Source of the DNA: Moringa oleifera
Taxonomy: Eukaryota > Streptophyta > Magnoliopsida > Brassicales > Moringaceae
Length of the DNA stretch: 64,000 nucleotides
Direction: 5' to 3'
Assembly (NCBI GenBank): GCA_021397835.1
Contig: JAJFZO010000034.1
Location: 1,676,501-1,740,500, forward strand
Of the stretch, positions 12,084-24,900 are shown in pieces. The notes below the pieces were generated by a model. It made no database searches, was not told the DNA's origin, and saw only the letters and a program-made list of their open reading frames with translations. The position numbers were made by a program, and so were the translations under genes. Position 1 is the stretch's first letter. Every line of letters starts with the position of its first letter.

Positions 12084-13643
12084 ATGGCTAAGGAACAATT
12101 GGAAGTGCTTAATGCACTTGATGTTGCTAAGACACAATGGTACCATTTCACAGCAATTGTTATTGCTGGGATGGGATTCTTCACTGATGCATATGATCTG
12201 TTTTGCATTTCTCTTGTGACCAAATTGCTTGGCCGCATATACTACCACAAGGATGGTTCTAATGCTCCTGGAACTCTTCCTGCTAACGTATCATCTGCTG
12301 TTAATGGTGTTGCATTCTGTGGCACACTCTCTGGCCAGCTCTTTTTTGGATGGCTTGGTGACAAAATGGGCCGAAAGCGTGTCTATGGCATGACCCTTAT
12401 GGTCATGGTCCTTTGCTCAGTTGCCTCTGGCCTTTCCTTTGGCAAGGATCCTAAGGCTGTGATGGCAACTCTTTGCTTCTTTCGCTTCTGGCTTGGTTTT
12501 GGCATTGGCGGTGATTACCCTCTATCTGCTACAATCATGTCTGAATATGCCAACAAGAAGACTCGTGGTGCTTTTATTGCTGCTGTGTTTGCCATGCAAG
12601 GATTTGGGATTTTGGCAGGTGGAATGGTTGCCATCATAGTTTCTGCAGCTTTCAAGGCCAAGTTCCCTGCCCCACCTTATGAGGTCGATGCAATTGCATC
12701 CACTGTGCCGGAGGCCGATTATGTTTGGAGGATCATTTTGATGTTCGGTGCAATCCCAGCTGCACTGACTTACTACTGGCGCATGAAGATGCCTGAAACT
12801 GCACGTTACACTGCCTTGGTTGCCAAGAATGCTAAACAGGCTGCTGCTGACATGTCGAAAGTTCTTCAGGTTGATTTGCAATCAGAGCCAGAAAAAGTTG
12901 AGCCAACCAGAGGAAATGAATTTGGCTTGTTCTCTACACAGTTTCTTCGCCGCCATGGACTTCACTTGCTTGGTACCACTAGCACTTGGTTCTTGTTGGA
13001 CATCGCCTTTTACAGTCAGAATCTATTCCAAAAGGATATCTTCAGTGCTATTGGTTGGATCCCTAAGGCTAAAACCATGAATGCCCTCGAAGAAGTTTTC
13101 AAAATTGCTAGAGCTCAAACTCTCATCGCTCTCTGCAGCACTGTTCCTGGATATTGGTTCACGGTGGCATTGATTGATAAAATGGGGAGATTTGCAATTC
13201 AATTGATGGGATTCTTCTTCATGACAGTGTTTATGTTTGCCTTGGCCATTCCTTACCATCACTGGACTCTTCCAGACAACAGAATAGGGTTCGTTGTCAT
13301 GTACTCCCTCACCTTCTTCTTCTCAAATTTTGGTCCAAATGCCACCACATTTGTTGTGCCTGCAGAGATTTTCCCCGCAAGGTTGAGGTCAACATGCCAT
13401 GGTATATCAGCCGCATCAGGAAAGGCTGGTGCCATTGTGGGTGCATTCGGATTCCTATATGCTGCAGATAGCATAGGAGTGAAGAAAACTCTTCTTATTC
13501 TCGGTGTCGTTAACTTTGCTGGGATGTTGTTCACATTGTTGGTGCCTGAATCAAAGGGAAAATCACTGGAGGAGATGTCTGGAGAAGCAGAGGAGGAAAA
13601 TGGAGCTGCACCAGAGTCAAATGTTAGAAGCGTCCCAGTTTAA
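12084..13643 (+). CDS. PHT1: High-affinity inorganic phosphate transporter, PHT1 family (copy B)
   Basis: This intronless CDS encodes 519 residues, a plasma-membrane phosphate:H+ symporter and tandem paralogue of the gene at 5687. The two share nearly the whole transmembrane framework, including the N-terminal [21 protein letters not shown] block. The signature [13 protein letters not shown] is at residues 142-154, and the pocket motifs [16 protein letters not shown] and [13 protein letters not shown] are conserved. Copy B has a shorter loop before the last helix ([10 protein letters not shown]) and an acidic tail ending in VRSVPV, a region where PHT1 trafficking and phosphorylation are controlled. 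Its wobble positions are richer in T and A than those of copy A. The leader intron and upstream P1BS match suggest control similar to copy A, but divergence of tail and promoter allows different tissue roles. Confidence 0.96.
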   Translation: MAKEQLEVLNALDVAKTQWYHFTAIVIAGMGFFTDAYDLFCISLVTKLLGRIYYHKDGSNAPGTLPANVSSAVNGVAFCGTLSGQLFFGWLGDKMGRKRVYGMTLMVMVLCSVASGLSFGKDPKAVMATLCFFRFWLGFGIGGDYPLSATIMSEYANKKTRGAFIAAVFAMQGFGILAGGMVAIIVSAAFKAKFPAPPYEVDAIASTVPEADYVWRIILMFGAIPAALTYYWRMKMPETARYTALVAKNAKQAAADMSKVLQVDLQSEPEKVEPTRGNEFGLFSTQFLRRHGLHLLGTTSTWFLLDIAFYSQNLFQKDIFSAIGWIPKAKTMNALEEVFKIARAQTLIALCSTVPGYWFTVALIDKMGRFAIQLMGFFFMTVFMFALAIPYHHWTLPDNRIGFVVMYSLTFFFSNFGPNATTFVVPAEIFPARLRSTCHGISAASGKAGAIVGAFGFLYAADSIGVKKTLLILGVVNFAGMLFTLLVPESKGKSLEEMSGEAEEENGAAPESNVRSVPV

Positions 13644-13959
13644 GCCTCTGTTAATATCTTCTCTTGCTGGGACTTGGAAGAAATTGATCCGTCATGTACA
13701 CTGGAAAAGTACCCGGATGTGTTATCTAATCATGCCAAGTGTAGCCTGCAATAGAATTAAGATCCTTCCATGCAGCTGCTCTATCAAAGAAGAAAAAAAG
13801 GAAAAGGAAAATAAGAATCGCCTCCTTGTCTTTGTAGGTTCGGGGTTTATGTTGTTTTGTAAGCTTTTTACCTTTGCATTTAGAAGCAGCAAGAAGGTTT
13901 CATTAATTATATGCTTGTTCTAGTAATGTTGCCATGACATTTGTCTCTTAAATTCAGTA

Positions 13960-16281
13960 GTACTTTCACTTGATTATTTGTATCATTATCCACAAAATCT
14001 TTCTCCTTTTTTTCCTTTCCTTCTTTCTCAAGAACCAACAAGACTCCCTTTGTTTAACTCATTAGCACCAATCTGTTCTTGCAATTAAAACTGAAGGGCA
14101 ATTAACATTGAAGAGACCCACTGATTCTACAGTGTAGCTTTCTATAGACACTTGCTCCATACAATTCCACTGCAAACAAAGACAGCAAGGTAAGAGCGAC
14201 TGGTTAACCCACTGGCTGTCGTGAGCTGCCGAAAGCTGGAAGGTACATAACTAGAGGAGGCAAGCATCCTATTCTGAGAGACTCAGTCAAATTTGCCAGC
14301 CTGATTGCTCCTTAGAAGATTGAATCTCATCCACCCATTCTTTCCCTATAGTCTTTCCCCTTTGACCATCGTATAGCCAATACAGGATGTTCTGCTTTAA
14401 TTCATAGCCTAATAAAGCTTCTCCTCTGCTTCTCCCTCTTTTCACCATCAACAACTGGGGTGCCTGCCTGCTGCATGATGAAGCTATATGCAACACGTGG
14501 GACCTCTGTTTTCTGAGGGAAAAACAGAGGATCTCAACTCTTTTGAGCTCATTCTTCATTTCCTTCAACCAATCGGAGAAAGTAGGACTTTAATTTTCTT
14601 AACAGGATTGTGGCATGTTGTTCACCTCAACAGGGACCAAGATCAGTAAGATCTGAAATGGAGAGGACCCCACTTATCTGACTTTCTACATTTATAGTGA
14701 CTGTTCATATGGAGACTTCACAAAATGCAAAAAGAGCATATTGCAGACATTGTTATCAGAGCTTTAATGACATTGTTTGGCCTTGACTTGGAAGTTGGAA
14801 GGGACTGGCCAACTCCATACAGCCTTACACTATCCCCTCATTCGGATAACTGTGGATACCCAAATCTGATTGTTGTAGCTTCATGTGTTTAGTGTGGCAA
14901 TTGAGTTCGGATTCCTTTGCATCAGAAGAAAATAGGGAGAAGATAGAAAATGAAACTTTAAAAAAAAAAAATTATATCTGATATGTGAGAGAAACTAAGC
15001 ATGACTTGATCAGGATGATTTATAATTTTCAAATAAAATTATAAGTAGAATAATGTATGATGTAATTCAAAGAAAATTATAATGTAAAATAACGTGAATT
15101 ACAAAATAAATAACTCAAACTCGATTCAATTACTATCAAGAAAATAATATGTATAATAAATCTCCATTCAAATTATCACACTAAACCCATCAAGCTACAA
15201 ACAATCAGATTTCTCTGGTTCTCTAGGCTTCCTCAAGCTCTTGTTTTTCTTGGTTTTTGTCAATCAAATATTTTATATGGGTCACCTTGCCACAGCTATT
15301 GTTGTAAAATATCAATCCTAATTAGGTTGACTCTGTGCGGTAATAGTATTGTCTTTAAAAGAAGATGAGAAAGTATGTTTTAGCAAAGCAGGCACAATGA
15401 CATTTTATATTTTAAAATTTAATAATTATTTATGTAAAAATTATTGATTTGTTCTAACCTGAATTATATTATAAATATTATTCACATAATTAAAATTTTA
15501 TGTATTTTTGATTGAGTGGTTTTTAAATAATAGAAATATTTCCAATAATTTTACCTTGTGTTTATAATTAAACAGATGGGAAAACCAAGGTTTAAGGTTT
15601 TGTAACCTAAATCCAAAGATTAGGTTAAACATCACATCTTAATGAATTGCCAAGATTTTGGGAAGCAACAATTGGGCCATTTGGGTTGTCCATGGAGCAC
15701 ATGAATGACAAACCAAGGAGCCCACAAAATAGCACAAATGTGTCACATCAAGAGTGCTGCTACATTTTTTGTAGCCTCGGCTCGCAGGCTCTCTTGCATG
15801 ATTGCTTCACAGAGTTAAGGTTTACCTAATTGACGTGAATTATTCATGGTGGTTTTTTGACATGAGTTTTTTAAAAAATAAAAATATATATAATTTTAAT
15901 TTTATTAAATTATTATATATTATATATTTTTGACAATTTTAACAAAGTTCAAACCTTGAGAAGGACCATATCTCCTCGCATGGCGATTGAAGTAACGATA
16001 GAATCTTCATTTGTCATGAGTTGAGTGTCGTGTAAGAGAGAGTTTGTTAGAAGAAGGGAAGACTGTGGAGAGGGTAATTTGGGGCCAGACATTTGTGATG
16101 GAACAGAACGGAAGAAGCTTTCACATCCACATAGCTAATCAATGTCTTTTAATTAATTTCCTGTATTAGTAGGTGCAATCGGCCAAGTGTTTGGGCTAAA
16201 TGGACAAAGCACGGTAGTTGGGCCTTTGGTCGTCAGGTCTTATTCAACCTATTATGGTACTATGCATATCAATTTCACAAT

Positions 16282-16312
<31 letters not shown>

Positions 16313-18090
16313 TTGTAATCTGGAGATATTTTTGCTATTTTCTAAATTTCAGCAACTTAAACATAGTAATTATTGTTTTTAATATCAATAAATGTACTAT
16401 TTTTATTAAAAATATAGTAAAAACAGTTAAAATATAACTATAATACTAATAAATGTATGAATATATATTACTTTTGACTTTGTAACATATATGAATATTA
16501 TCTTTATTAAGAAAATTTTTGTCATGGTTTTACAAAAAGTGGTCAAAATATGTGTGAAGTCAAAACTTTATAAATCATTTGATAAAATAATACTAAATGA
16601 TGTTCATATTGTTTGGATAATAATTTTGAAATAAAGTAGGCTTTGGATGATCTGAAATGAAGAACACTTGGAAGTTAGTATAAATTATTTTATTTTCAAA
16701 TTAAGTGTTTAAATGTGAGTCATTAAATCATCCAAAAATTATATAATAGAATAGCAAAATAAGAGGGTGAGAAGTGAAACAAGTGGCAAGATTACTTGTC
16801 AGGGTGGAGCATGCATGGGGGACACGTAACCCGACACCAGCTGGGCGCGGCACGTATGTAGTGCTACCAAAGGGGACAGCGGGCAGAGAGTCAGAGACCA
16901 GGAACATGCAATAAAGATGAGTTGATTGCATTTGACACCCACCTCCACACTTACCTCACCAACAAGGAAGACACAGTACTACTCTCTCATGCTTGCTCCT
17001 GAAAAGGAGTTGTTGAATTGGAGACCTTAGGGCTCCTGTGTGACTGCTGCTGACTCTTGAAGCCTAAGAGTCAAGAAGTGATGGAAGAAAAATACAAGGT
17101 TTGGTGAAAAAGATAGCGTTTATCAACTTTAGTAGGGAAGAGTTGAGTGATTGTAATGCTGCTAACATAAGTAGACGCAGTCTAGAGTGGTAAACAAACA
17201 TTGAAATTCTATTGACCCATGTCATAACGTGGGTAATTATTCCACGTAACTGTTCTAATCACTAAAGAAAGGCAATCATTAAGCATGCAGTATGCTTTGA
17301 TCAATAAAAAGAAAAAAAATTCAAGTGAAGAATCAATCCTACCTACATATAACAAGTAGAATATATACATCATCCCCTTCCAATATTAATTCCAACATAG
17401 TACACTTCTTTCTGTCCATTAGTTTATAGCACATGAAGCATGTGAAATGATGAAATATTTGAATACCAAAAGAAAGGAATCACAAAAACAGCAATTATTT
17501 ATGAGGAGCCCAATATTAATAATTTTGTAAAATAATGAATTCCTGGGTTCTCTTTTAAAAAAAACAAAATTATTTTATTAAATGACAATAATGATATAAA
17601 ACAAAAAGGAACCACGCTCTACATGCAAAGATCTGTTAATCAAACAAACTATAATAATGGGTCCCTACCATAATCTCTCTTCTCTGCTCACTTTGCTTAA
17701 CCAATAATAAGACTATATAATCAAACCCACCAATAAACATATCTTAATAAGCAATTAATAAACAATAGTTATAGTAAACTCCACAACTTCCATTACATTT
17801 ACATATATTTTTTTATACATAACTCTCCACAGCCAAAATTCAAAAAAAAAAAAAACAACAACTAAGCACTCCGGCTTACAGCTGTAATTCGTCTCTATTA
17901 ACAAAAGCCCAAGAAGAAGATTAACTCTTCTCTGGAAAAAAACAAAAAAACCGAAACTCTACAAAACCATAACTTCCTTCAAGGTTTGCTTGTTTGTTTT
18001 TTCTTTCTTTTTTTTTTAGAAAAAAGAAGGAAACTAGTAGCAGGATACACCCTGTGCACTATACAAAACCACTATAGCTTTGGTGACCGG
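13960..18090. other. Intergenic region between PHT1 copy B and PPCK
   Basis: No gene is supported. The stretch 14100-14900 has mixed base composition and a 93-codon minus-strand open frame (14287-14568) without recognisable features. 15400-16700 is AT-rich with a (TAA)n run near 16288-16312. 16760-17060 is comparatively GC-rich. From about 17800 on, sequence may belong to the 3' flank or UTR of PPCK. Confidence 0.55.
16288..16312. repeat. (TAA)n microsatellite
   Basis: About seven consecutive TAA/ATA units lie in an AT-rich spacer. Confidence 0.8.
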
Positions 18091-18098
18091 TGAATTCA

Positions 18099-19310
18099 TC
18101 AAGGGAAGATTCGCAAGTCAGATTCACCACCTGTCATCCATGGATGTCCTGCAAAACCACAGTGACCAACTTTGATCAGTCCTTTTGCCATTCTACTCCT
18201 AATCAATGCTCTTTTCTTATATCTTTCCATCAATCAAATCAGAGTGCCCTAGAACCTGGAGAGATTATTATTTTTTTAAGTTCTACTATTAGCGTTTTGG
18301 AATTTTATTAGCATCCAGAGAAGGACAGTTCAGATTCTAAAATTTTTTGTGCCGGGGAAAAAGAATGTAGGATTCTTTTTGTGTTTCTTTTGTTTTCTTT
18401 CATGAAACTTGATGAGAAGGAAGAAATCGGATTCAGAATCTCGTGTGTTTCTTCTCATCTTTTTGCTCCGCAACCAAACAGAAACAGAGCATAACAAGAA
18501 AAGTGATTGGAAAGAGTACTTACTTAACACTTGCTCAGCAGAGAATCTTCTATAAACATCCTTGCAGAGCATCTTCCTCAAGAGATCCTTCGCGGCCGGA
18601 GATATTGATTGGAAAACCTTTAGAGGAAACCTCAAGTTAGCCCTGAGAACGGCCTCGAAAATTTCCACGGCTGATTCGCCGTAGAACGGCGGAATACCGG
18701 CAAGCATGACGTACATGACTACGCCGGCGCTCCACACGTCCACCTTCTCCCCGTAGTCTCTTCCAGCCAAGACCTCGGGCGCCACGTAGTACGGCGTACC
18801 CACCACTCCCCTCATCGTGGTCTCCCCATCATTGAACACCTCGGCTGAGCCGAAATCGGCGAGTCTCAACACGTCCCTGGAGTCGAACATGAGGTTGTCC
18901 GGCTTGATGTCCCGGTGTACAACACCAAGCCGGTGAATGTGGGCGACGGCGTTCATCAGCTGCGACATGACCGCCCTGCACTCAGCCTCGTGGAAGGTGC
19001 CGCGCGTGATGATTCGTTGGTAAAGATCGGGTGACGGACAGAGATCAAGGACCATATAGAGGTAGTAATCGTCCTCGTAGACGCCGTGGAGCTGAATCAC
19101 GTGCGGATGAGGAGACACCAGGTGAAGAATCTTGGGCTCCGTGAGTAGGCACAAGGAGTCGAGGGAGTCGCCGGAGATAAGACGCTTGTCAATAGACTTG
19201 ACGGCGAAGGAATCTCCCGTGACGGCAGAATCGCAGCGGAATACGACTCCGAATCGTCCCCGGCCGATCTCCTCGCTAACCAGGTAGTCCCTCCTCAATG
19301 CTTCAGTCAT
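18099..19310 (-). CDS. PPCK: Phosphoenolpyruvate carboxylase kinase (PPCK)
   Basis: This is a Ser/Thr kinase that phosphorylates the N-terminal serine of PEP carboxylase in the cytosol and relieves malate inhibition. Exons on the minus strand are 19310-18524 and 18148-18099, giving 278 residues. Seen in the protein: glycine loop GRGRFG (16-21), K38, catalytic HRDIKPDN (132-139), DFG (152-154), and GTPYYVAPE (171-179) without the long insert of other kinases. The product is essentially a bare kinase domain, with no EF hands or autoinhibitory region, which is the hallmark of PPCK within the CDPK clan. The single intron splits the codon for Arg before HPW near the C-terminus, the position expected for PPCK genes; donor TTAA|GTAAGT, acceptor TTTGCAG|GA. 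The ending is RHPWMTGGESDLRIFP. The intron is open in frame up to 18330, so a retained-intron form would be 326 residues. PPCK is regulated mainly by transcript level. Confidence 0.92.
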
Positions 19311-19492
19311 GAGTGGTTGTCTTGGGTTAGGGCGTCCTGTTGGCTCCTTTGCGTTCTTGCTTTTGGTGTTTTTCCGTGTCTCTGCTGTTTTATGTTTTTG
19401 GCGTGCGAAATTAATGGAGGTATTGGCGGTGCCCCCTGCTCCTGGTGGGTCTCTTTAAAACGATGCTTTAAGCCTTTGAGGAATGTTATGTG

Positions 19493-19500
19493 GAATATTC
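19493..19500. promoter_or_regulatory. P1BS-type element upstream of PPCK
   Basis: GAATATTC, a perfect palindrome, fits GNATATNC. It lies 183 bp before the PPCK start codon on the minus strand. PPCK genes are known to be induced by phosphate starvation in Arabidopsis, which fits PHR1 control. This is the third such site near the first three genes of the window. Confidence 0.5.
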
Positions 19501-19510
19501 GGTGGGTTTA

Positions 19511-21850
19511 GGCTCTTCGCGTTGGGGACAAGCCAATGAGCGATCACCACCTGTTAAATCCAACGGCCTCGAGATACCGGATGCCATCGTAGCCGTTGGA
19601 TTGGAAACAGGTGTGCTAGTTGGTTAAATTACGGGAGCGCCCCCTTCAACTAAACAGAACTTGAAATTCCGTATTCCGTATAGGTGTTTCCTTTAGACAG
19701 TTGGGGCTGGGAATCAGGCAACAGTGTCGTACAGCCGTAGGGGGGGTAGGGTACACATTGTTTATGCCTTCTCATAAATTGCCTGAAATTTTCACTGTAA
19801 TTACAATCCCTTGCCACTTCACTTTGACTGCTTTTTCTTTTCTTTTTCTTGATTTCTATATTTTTGGACAAGTAGACTTCATGAAAAAATGAATTTACAA
19901 AAATAAACAAAAATATTAAATGATATAGAAAATGATATTAAATGAAAGCTTTGTCGTTTTGGTAGTTTTTGGAGTTATCGCTTGGGGGGTACCTTCTTAA
20001 AGTCATGAAAAGTCATATAATACACTGGGCATTAATGACATGTGATGCCAAAATGGGAATAGTAATGTGAAATCGCTAATAAGTGCCTAAGGCCAGCACC
20101 ATTTTCTCTCTCTCTTTTTTTTTATTTCCTTTTTTTTAAAAAAAAGTGACACTACTTATCAATTGAAGGTAGATAATTTTTTAAAATAACTAATTAACTG
20201 AGAAGAAAACGGTCTAAATTAATAAAGTCCTCTTGTATGCAAAAACAGGAGCTGTCATTTCCATGTCCAACTAAAAATGGTGAGTTGAGAATGATATTTT
20301 TCTAATTTATTATTTGTTTCTAGAAACTTAATGATAGAGCACATTAATAGGCTTCTTTGAGACTAAGTTTTTTTTTTTTTTTTTTGGGTGGGGGGGGTGT
20401 TGGGTTGTCCTCTTTTAAAACATTTTATATACCAAAAAATAAAAAAGAAAAAGCCAAAAAAAATTGTAATAAAACTAATAAAGAAAAGGGAAAAGATGAA
20501 GATTTGCTTTAGAGAATTGACCTTTGGAGGAAGGAAAGGGCTATTAAGGCAAAATCTTTGGTACGGATAAGGTAATGAGTGAAGACAATATAAGGTAACC
20601 AGCATCACACACTGACACAGAGATGTTTATAATTGATAAGCTGTTGTGCTTTCATATCTGGACCATTCACTTATCCCTCAACCATGTGCTGCCCATTTAA
20701 ATATCTTCATGAACCCACCCCCATTTTCCCCTAATTTCCACTCATCTTCCTCTCATTAATTATCTTTGATTCTCTTTGTTCGTTTTTGGATATTCTATTA
20801 GTTCTTTCCATTCTCCATTTTGATATTCTGTCTTGATGTTAAAGAGCTTTATTTCATGAACATGAAAACAGTTTCAGTTCCTTGTCCTTCTGACTTGATT
20901 TTTTAAGCACATTCTTGGAATATCTCACCGCGTTTTCCATGTTTCAGATAAAAACAAACTAAGTGAACATGATTCTGGAGAATTTTTTATTAAGACAAAT
21001 GACTCCAACATTATCTAAGCTATTTCTTAGTTTATACGTACAATTAAATTAAAATAAGATTATATATAAGTGGGTTTAGCATTTTATTTTAAACAGCTTA
21101 TGTTAGCTTGGTGGGTTTGTTTATAATATTGACCCACCAAGGTCATTCTCTGTTGACCCCTAAATTATAGAACTTGGTGCATAAACAAATGTATCCATGC
21201 ATGGGTCCCAGTTCCCATGATGACTCTTCCAATTTCTTTTAATTTTCTTATATATTTTATTTAATATAATACTTTAATTCACATCTTTTCTTGTTAATGT
21301 GTATATTATATGATCCAGTAATTGATACAATAATTTCAGTCCTTTTAAATAATTGTGATTACAGAAATAATTAAAACCAAATCTTTTGGACAGCTGGTTT
21401 TTAAATAATCCAACAAGATCCCTTGTACGGTATTGTTTACATTTAAATATAAGATCCCTAGGAACTTTTCTTTTGTCTGGCACGGAATTAAATCCAGCTT
21501 TGATTGTTTTTGTTTTACCAGGTTCTGGTCTTCTGTCTGTTTTAGACTGTAAAGAAGCTTCATACCCTTTGAAAGAAAAATCAGACAAACTTCATGTCTC
21601 TTGTCTTGTACCTGGAGATCAACCATAATATGTCAAAACAGAACACAGCTAAGATGAACTAGTAAAGTAGCTTTTCTTGTCTCATTTACAATCTATTCTG
21701 ATTCCTTGTTCTGATTAAGCTTGTTAGGCAGAACATCACAAACCATGGAGATTATTCTGCTTGTCCAGAATTAAAGATCCCAGAACAAATTTATAATTAT
21801 CTCTTACATAGAAAAGGAGCATATTAATTATCTGGACGCAAATCAACTAC
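19511..21850. other. Intergenic region between PPCK and CRY2
   Basis: The PPCK promoter lies at the low-coordinate end and the CRY2 3' flank at the other. No supported gene. It contains a T18 run followed by GGGTGGGGGGGG at 20368-20397 and moderately AT-rich unique sequence. Overlapping short frames near 21270-21630 occur on both strands without recognisable similarity. Confidence 0.55.
20368..20397. repeat. Poly-T / GGGTG(G)n low-complexity tract
   Basis: A run of about 18 T is followed by GGGT and eight G. This is the same T-run plus GGGTG pattern as at 671-708. Confidence 0.85.
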
Positions 21851-21906
21851 AATCTTACCATCCTTTCTCCCAATCTGCCCACGTCGGTCTGTTGTTCTTG
21901 TGTTGG

Positions 21907-24900
21907 TCATTTCAGGTCAGAAGATTCTTGCTCTTGGAAAGAATTGCCCTCTCCTAGTGAACAAGACTGCGGAACAGAAAATGAAATCAGACTACTGGCT
22001 TGCTTCTTAGCTGCTGAAGATTCAGCTGTCGAACACAAGTCTTCATCATCTCTTTTTGAATTCCCAGCTTCGTCATGATGACAATGCAACTTACTAGACT
22101 CTGGTTTTTCATCTTTCATCTCTTTCGGTCTCTTCCTGTCAGATAGACCATTCTTGTTGTTCTGAACTGTAGGCACTCTCTGATCATTGGATGAAATAGT
22201 CGGGCAAGGACATGGCCTCTTTCCTTTTAAGACAGCGATTGGAATGTTCATGTTCTCAACAACCTCAGAATTATCAACAACAACTTCATCTGTCCCGTTA
22301 GCAGCCCTTGCAGCTGCTTCCAGTTCCCACATCTTAAGTATAGCTTCAGTCAAACGGTCTCTAGCCAAATCTATATCAACTATTGGTGTTGGATAATTTA
22401 TTCCCAATTCCACCCCTGCAGCTTTAAGCACAGTTAGGGGAGCGTCCCATGGATGATGGATCCACTCAGTCGGCATTCTTGCTAGCTCAGGCAGCCAATG
22501 TCTCACGTATTCACCCTCAGGGTCATATTTGGACCCTTGAATCTGAGTGGAACAAATTTCAGAAGATGAGGTACAAACATCAGGTACTTTAGATTACAGT
22601 TTTTCTATCATATGTGTTGAAGTTGTCCAATGGCCCAATCAGAGAAGTCAAACCATTCCCGAAAAGCATTTCATTCTCCTGATAGCAACTAGCCCATTTT
22701 CCACTCAGGAAAGGAACAGGTTTTTAGGGTTGGCCCTGGTACATTTCTTAATGACTCCTACTTCTGGTTTTCCAGGGGTCAGGAGGGTATATGCTCTAAC
22801 TATAATCAGCATTCACTCGAGTGTTCAACTATACAACTGAGATACATGACAGCAGCTAATATCAAAGAAGGAACCAAATCATAGATAAGATCCTAATATA
22901 GTCTCTCATAAACAAATACAATCAATTCTAAGCAATGAAAGGGTGGAAGAGTTTATAAAGATCACATGTGAAGCAGAACTTTGGGACTGATTTGATGCCC
23001 TATACTACATGTTTTCCAAAGAACTTTTTATAGGATGTTGTGAAAATGAAAGAGATATGTCCTATTTGCATGTGCAGTGTCCAACAGTTACTATAACAAT
23101 ATCTTGAGAAACCGAAACTTGAGGAAGATATTATGTTCATGTGCTCAGAGCATAAAAACAATGAAGTTGAAATTTCATTAATAGTCTTATGGAAAACAAG
23201 TTCTCTCATAAAATATGTTTAAGTAACCCAACATACCTCTGGGCTGTCCAATCGTTCAAGCTCATGACCATCTGGTAAGCTTCCAGAAATATACTGCCAG
23301 CCAAGGATATCACATTCCAGGTCTGCATCCAGAAGAGTGTCCCAGAAATACTTCATTCCCCATCTCCAGGGAAGGAGCAGAACCTTCACTGCAAAACTTG
23401 CAACAATCACTCTTACTCTATTATGTACCCAACCACTAGCCCAAAGCTCCCTCATTCCTGCATCCACTAATGGATAACCAGTCCTACCCTGTCTCCAAGC
23501 CTTAAAATGGTCCAGGTCAGCATGCCAAGGGAAATATTTCAAGTTGCTCAATAGTGATCGCTCATGAGTGAATGGGAAGTTGAAACAAAGATAACGGGAG
23601 TATTCCCTAAGCCCAATTGCCCTAAGGAAAAGAGTCACACTCTCTTCCCCAAGAATATTGTTTTCTTTTGCCCATAGAATCTGCTTTGTCTGGGCACACT
23701 GAAACACTTTCCTCACACTTAGCTCTCCAAAATGTAGATATGGAGACAAGAGTGAGGTCGAGTCTCCCCCAACCTTCTGCCTATTCTCTGAATAATCAAG
23801 CAGATGATGTTCAATAAATTCAGTTAGGGCCTTATGAGCGTTACTCCAACCTGGAGACCATGCTCTTCCTAGTAAGGCATTGCTAGATTTTTCTGCTTCG
23901 TTTTCAAGTCCTAGCTCCCCAATGGAACATTTCTCAACTTTTCCTGTCATTAACCAAAGGAGGACATTTATCAAAAATTCATCCCATCTATTCTTCATAC
24001 GACAACAATCAAGACCATGTTCTTTCTGCTAAGAGCATCATATGATCAAATCTAGAATACTTGCAGGAGAACTAGCCTTAACATTGCAGTTACTTGTGTC
24101 ATCAAGAAAAACCATGCAAAATAGTTTTCTGCTTTACCTGCAGCTCCCACCAACCGCCATGGAGGAAGAAGTGAAACAGGTTCCACTGGCATGTGCAAGC
24201 ACTTCTTCCAATATGCATCAAAGGTTGTAAAAGCATGTCCTCTTTCATCATATATGTCCCACGGTTCATACAATAAATCTCCATTATAGCTTTGCACGGA
24301 AATGCCAAGTTCCACGAATTTTTCTTTGATTCCGTGATCACGAAAAAGTGAAACAGGATCTACAGGGAAACAAAACAGAAACATGACACTTGCCCATCTA
24401 ACAAAAGACATCTCAAAGAAACAGGAAGCTTCTTCCACAAAGAAAAAGAGAAATTCTTTAAGACCAACTTAGAGCCTGTACAAACCATAAGTTTGTCTGT
24501 ACAAAGAATGGTTAAATCCTGCAAACCACTCCAGTAGGAATGGGAAGAATCTTGAGGTCACAGGTTAATCCCACTGGGCAACCTGAGCAAAGTGAGAAAG
24601 ACATGATGGTGCATTTAAACTTCCAAAACCTTGAACCATTCCCAGTATAATCTTACTTCAGCAAAATATCCTCTTCACAGAGAGAAAATAAAAGAGGATT
24701 TTGCTTTGAGATCCCCACTGTATCATTACCATATCAAGGAAAATCCTCCCATGCATTCTTCCAAGTATCTAGCTTGGAGTAGAAATGTGTACTGTCACAC
24801 CATGTACATGTTTCTACTGTAGCAGTGCATTTGTTTTTATTTTTATTTTTTAAATTTGTATGTTCATGTGTATGGGGGTGTGTCCTGATATGCTTTATGT

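Noticed and set aside
12009..12248. Minus-strand open frames over the start of the second PHT1 gene (and similar ones over the first)
   Set aside because: They mirror the strongly conserved PHT1 coding strand; both paralogues give the same antisense peptide, as expected from conserved codons.
14287..14568. 93-codon minus-strand frame between PHT1 copy B and PPCK
   Set aside because: No recognisable motif or splice context; treated as a chance frame in a moderately GC-balanced spacer.
18330..19310. Single-exon 326-residue kinase model
   Set aside because: It reads into the intron; splicing to 18148-18099 restores the RHPW motif expected at the end of PPCK kinase domains.
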